Origin: Betaproteobacteria bacterium
GTDB taxonomy: Bacteria > Pseudomonadota > Gammaproteobacteria > Burkholderiales > SG8-41
Length of the DNA stretch: 8,209 bases
Assembly (NCBI GenBank): GCA_028292065.1
Contig: JAQGNC010000609.1
Location: 1 to 8,209 of the forward strand
Direction: 5' to 3'
The notes under the pieces are model-generated. The model made no database searches and was not told the origin of the DNA. It was given only the letters and a program-made list of their open reading frames with translations. How positions within the stretch are numbered: the stretch's first letter is position 1; every line of letters starts with the position of its first letter. This document shows positions 4,894-8,209 of the stretch, one piece after another. The translations under genes were made by a program, and so were the position numbers.

Positions 4894-7800
4894 TGGTGCG
4901 CCAGATCGCGTGGAGCTTGGTGATCGTCCTCGTCGCGCTCGTCGTCGCGGCGGGGGGTGCGGCGGCGTGGCTGGTTCACACCGAAAGCGGCCTCGCTTGG
5001 CTCGCCGGACGCGTTGCCGGCCTGGCGGGTAAAGGCCTCACGCTCGACGGCGTGAGCGGCACCCTGTCAGGGGGCGCTGCGGCTGCGCACATCCGCTACG
5101 CGGGCGAAGACATCGAGCTCAACGTGACCGACGCACATCTCGCGGTGTCGCCACTCTCGCTGCTGTGGATGAGGCCGCGGATCACCGGCCTGCGTGCGGC
5201 CGAGATCACGGTCACCAGCAAACCGTCCGAGCCGCGCGCGCGACCGCCGGACACGCTCGAGCTCCCCGTGAGCTTCGAACTCGTCGACGCGCGGGTGAAC
5301 CACGTGCTCGTCGATCTGGGCAAAGGGCCGCTCACGCTCGATAACGTCCGTCTCGATTACGCGGGCGGACGCAGCGCCCATGAAATCCGCGAGCTCACGG
5401 TCGATGCGCTCGATCACGCCATCGCGCTGCGCGGCACTATCGGCGCGACAGCACCGTTTCCGCTCACCGCATCGATCAGCGCGGTACGGCGCGAGACGCC
5501 TCGCAGCGTCATCTACGCCTCGGCGCGAGGCGATCTCGACCGGATCGACCTCGAAGGCGGTGCCGCCGGCGGAAGCTCGCGGGTGGATGCGACCGCGAGC
5601 GTGAAGCCTTACGATCCGCTGCCGCTCGAAGCGCTCACCGCGAAGAGCGCCGCGCTCGACCTGCACGCACTCGAACCCTCACTGCCGCGGACCGCGCTCG
5701 ATCTCGACGTGCGCCTCACGCGGTCCGCAGCGCTATACGCCGGCGCGATGCGCATTACCAATAGCGCGAGCGGCCCTTACGACCAAGGACGGCTGCCGCT
5801 TGCGGCGTTGCGCGCCGAGGTGCGCACCGACGGCAGCACCGCGCGCCTGAGTGAACTCGTCGCCGATTTCGGCGCGGCGGGCACGGCGACAGGCGCAGGG
5901 ACGATCGATCGCAACAGCGCGAAGCTCCAGTTGCAGACGCGGCGCATGAACCTCGCCGGGCTGTACACGCGGCTGCGCGAAACGCGTCTCGCCGGCCGCG
6001 CCGATTTCGCGCTGACCGCGGATAAGCAATCGATCGTCGCCGAGCTCACCGAGCGCGAACTCGCGCTGCGCATCACCGCCCACCGCGCCGGCGACAGCGT
6101 CGAGGTGCCGCAGTTTCTCGCCCGCGCCCGCGGCGGCGAGGCGCGCGGCCAGGCGCACCTCACGCTCGACCCTGAAAAACGTTTCTCACTGGACGCCACG
6201 CTCGCCCGCTTCGATCCCGCCGCGTGGGGCGATTTCCCGGCAGGCTCGATCAACGCGGCGATCAAGGCGGACGGCGCGATCACCGGTGCGCAAGTGAACG
6301 CGAGCTTCACGGTCCGCGACTCGCGCTGGCTCGGTGCGCCGCTCGCCGGCCGCGGCACGCTCGCAATCGCGGGCGAGCGCCTCCGGAATGCGGACGTCGA
6401 CGCCGCGCTCGGCGGCAACAGCATCGTCGCCAAAGGCGCGCTCGGCGCTCCCGGCGACACGCTGTCGGTGCGCTTCAACGCGCCTCGCCTGGCGCTCATC
6501 GATCCGCGCCTCGAGGGCTCCGCGCGCGGCAACGTGCAGCTGACCGGCGCGTGGCGCGCCCCGGGCGTGCGCTTCGATATGGCCGCGGCGGACCTCGCGC
6601 ACGCGTCGTACGGGCGCGTGAAAGCGCTGGACGCGCGCGGCGCGCTGAGCACTCGTGCCGACGGCCCTTTCGAGATCGATGCGACGCTGCGCGGGGTGAG
6701 CTCGGCGCAGTGGCAGATACGCGCGGGGAGCGCCACTCTCAAAGGCACGCGCGCTTCCCACACCGCGACGGTCACCGCGACGGGTGATCGCATCGATTTT
6801 CAGGCGCGGGCGAGCGGCGGGTGGAAGAGCGGCGCAGGCTGGAGCGGAACCGTGCTCGAGCTCGTCAATCGTGGAGACGCGGCGGTCTCGCTCGCGGCTC
6901 CCGTGCAGATCGCAGTCGGTCCGCAGCGCGCGCACGCGAGTCCTTTCGAGCTGCGCGTGATCGGCGGCACCCTTGCGGTGAGCCGGCTCGCTTACGAGCA
7001 CGGCCGCCTGTCGACCGCGGGGCGCTTCAGCGATCTGCCGTTAAAACCTGTGATGTCGATCGCGGGCGCGGCCGGCGACATCGCCGGTACCCTGCGCCTG
7101 ACCGGGAGCTGGTCGCTCACCAACGCGCCGCAATGGCTGGGGTCGGTCTCGATCGCGCGCCAGTCCGGCGACCTGGCGCTCGGGGTCGACAAGTCGATAC
7201 GAATCGGTTTGCAGACCCTCACGCTCGACGCCGAATTGCGGCCCCAGTCGATCACGTTCCAGGCGCGACTGCGATCGGCGCTCGCAGCCGCGAACGCGCA
7301 AGGCCGGATCTCGCCGGTCGGCGGGCGCTATACGCGCGCGTCGCCGCTCGCGTTCACCGCGGACGTCGACGTCGCGAGACTCGCGCCTTTCGCAGCGCTC
7401 GTCGACACGACGATGCTCGTCGAAGGCGAAGCGCACGCGCGGCTCCAGGGCCGCGGCACCCTCGGCGACCCGCAGATCACCGGGCCTCTCACCGCCGAGC
7501 GGCTGGCGATCGCGCTCCCTGCGGAAGGCGTCGATCTCAAAGGCGGCGCCTTGAAGGCCCAGCTCACCGAGCGCGAAGTGCGGGTCGAGTCTTTCTCGAT
7601 CCGCGGCGGCGACGGCGTGCTGAGCGCACGCGGCACGCTCGCGCGCGCCGGTTTCAGCGAAGCGTCGGTCGACTGGACCGCGGAGCGCTTCATGGTGCTC
7701 AACCGCCCCGACCGCCGCCTCGTGCTGAGCGGCAAAGGCAACGCCGCGCTGCGTGCGGCCAAGCTCGCGTTCACCGGCGCGCTCAAAGCGAATGAAGGGT

Positions 7801-8209
7801 CTTTCGAGCTCGCGACGACGTCGCTGCCGACGCTCGGCAGCGACGTGGTCGTCGTCGGGCGCGGTGCGCCCAAAGGCGCGGCGACCCCGCCTGAACCGGC
7901 TCGGAAACTGCCGCGCGCGATCGTCGATATCGCGATCGATCTCGGCAGCGCCGTGCACGTGCGAGGCCGCGGGCTCGACGTGTGGCTCGCGGGTGAAGTG
8001 CGGGTTCAGACCAACGCCCAAGGCGAGCTGCGCGCCGCCGGGACGGTCGATGCCAGACGCGGCACTTTCGCCGCCTACGGCCAGCGGCTCGAAGTCGATC
8101 ACGGCACGCTGTATTTCAACGGGCCGCTGTCCAACCCCGGCCTCGACATTCTCGCGATGCGCAAAAGGCAGGCGGTCGAAGCCGGCGTCGCGGTCACCGG
8201 AACGCTCAC
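4893..8209 (+). CDS. tamB: TamB, inner-membrane-anchored AsmA-like translocation/assembly protein (3' end outside the window)
   Basis: The frame is open from the ATG at 4893 to the window end, giving 1105 residues; E. coli TamB has about 1260, so the last one to two hundred are probably missing. One N-terminal membrane segment (about 5-27, Leu/Val/Ala-rich after MVRQIAW) anchors it in the inner membrane with the rest in the periplasm. Next comes the AsmA-like start (GLAWLAGRVAGLAGKGLTLD, then SGTLSGG), and then a very long run of short alternating strands with Gly/Ala/Thr/Arg, matching the beta-groove fold of TamB/YhdP/AsmA proteins, now linked to phospholipid transport between membranes. The conserved TamB C-terminal domain begins to show near the end: RGTFAAYGQ (1056-1064), LYFNGPLSNPGLDI (1073-1086) and an AxR motif. 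It partners TamA; the one-base overlap of stop and start (TGATG) and the lack of a strong Shine-Dalgarno suggest translational coupling. Codon use is strongly GC-biased like tamA. Confidence 0.93.
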   Translation, partial: MVRQIAWSLVIVLVALVVAAGGAAAWLVHTESGLAWLAGRVAGLAGKGLTLDGVSGTLSGGAAAAHIRYAGEDIELNVTDAHLAVSPLSLLWMRPRITGLRAAEITVTSKPSEPRARPPDTLELPVSFELVDARVNHVLVDLGKGPLTLDNVRLDYAGGRSAHEIRELTVDALDHAIALRGTIGATAPFPLTASISAVRRETPRSVIYASARGDLDRIDLEGGAAGGSSRVDATASVKPYDPLPLEALTAKSAALDLHALEPSLPRTALDLDVRLTRSAALYAGAMRITNSASGPYDQGRLPLAALRAEVRTDGSTARLSELVADFGAAGTATGAGTIDRNSAKLQLQTRRMNLAGLYTRLRETRLAGRADFALTADKQSIVAELTERELALRITAHRAGDSVEVPQFLARARGGEARGQAHLTLDPEKRFSLDATLARFDPAAWGDFPAGSINAAIKADGAITGAQVNASFTVRDSRWLGAPLAGRGTLAIAGERLRNADVDAALGGNSIVAKGALGAPGDTLSVRFNAPRLALIDPRLEGSARGNVQLTGAWRAPGVRFDMAAADLAHASYGRVKALDARGALSTRADGPFEIDATLRGVSSAQWQIRAGSATLKGTRASHTATVTATGDRIDFQARASGGWKSGAGWSGTVLELVNRGDAAVSLAAPVQIAVGPQRAHASPFELRVIGGTLAVSRLAYEHGRLSTAGRFSDLPLKPVMSIAGAAGDIAGTLRLTGSWSLTNAPQWLGSVSIARQSGDLALGVDKSIRIGLQTLTLDAELRPQSITFQARLRSALAAANAQGRISPVGGRYTRASPLAFTADVDVARLAPFAALVDTTMLVEGEAHARLQGRGTLGDPQITGPLTAERLAIALPAEGVDLKGGALKAQLTEREVRVESFSIRGGDGVLSARGTLARAGFSEASVDWTAERFMVLNRPDRRLVLSGKGNAALRAAKLAFTGALKANEGSFELATTSLPTLGSDVVVVGRGAPKGAATPPEPARKLPRAIVDIAIDLGSAVHVRGRGLDVWLAGEVRVQTNAQGELRAAGTVDARRGTFAAYGQRLEVDHGTLYFNGPLSNPGLDILAMRKRQAVEAGVAVTGTL

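Noticed and set aside
5777..7001. Overlapping open frames on both strands within tamB (for example 5777-6793 minus and 6821-7795 plus)
   Set aside because: They are Arg/Ser/Ala-rich shadows of the continuous tamB frame, which I read codon by codon for much of this span and found without stops.

Overview
The window looks like a high-GC proteobacterial chromosome segment, most likely betaproteobacterial. The reasons are a MaeB-type malic enzyme, a tamA-tamB pair coding for outer-membrane assembly proteins, strong G/C preference at third codon positions in the flanking genes, and Shine-Dalgarno sites of ordinary bacterial type. The taxon is an inference from gene style; there is no rRNA or other marker here.

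Left part (1-1131, minus strand): the malic-enzyme part of a MaeB-like protein. The frame is cut by an amber codon at 61-63. After that codon the same frame goes straight on with residues typical of MaeB up to the window edge, so this looks like a point nonsense change in a longer gene. A TATAAT box lies upstream at 1211-1216.

Middle (about 1366-2830): a segment of clearly lower GC. Hand counts give about 56-57% here, against roughly 65-75% in most sampled lines of the flanking genes. It holds two divergent genes. On the minus strand is a small Cro/CI-like helix-turn-helix protein. On the plus strand is a GNAT-fold protein with an unrecognised C-terminal extension. The 96 bp between them carry three alternating GCAAC/GTTGC half-sites that overlap a plausible promoter, so the HTH protein may control this intergenic region. 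The segment reads like an acquired accessory insertion. The 486 nt from 2569 to 3054 hold no gene I can support; the right end contains the likely tamA promoter and ribosome binding site.

Right part (3055-8209, plus strand): tamA (Omp85-family outer-membrane protein with three POTRA domains and a 16-strand-type barrel) followed by tamB (inner-membrane-anchored AsmA-like protein spanning the periplasm). The start and stop codons overlap by one base, and tamB runs off the window end. Together they form the translocation and assembly module between the inner and outer membranes. No RNA genes, CRISPR arrays or recognisable insertion sequences were seen.
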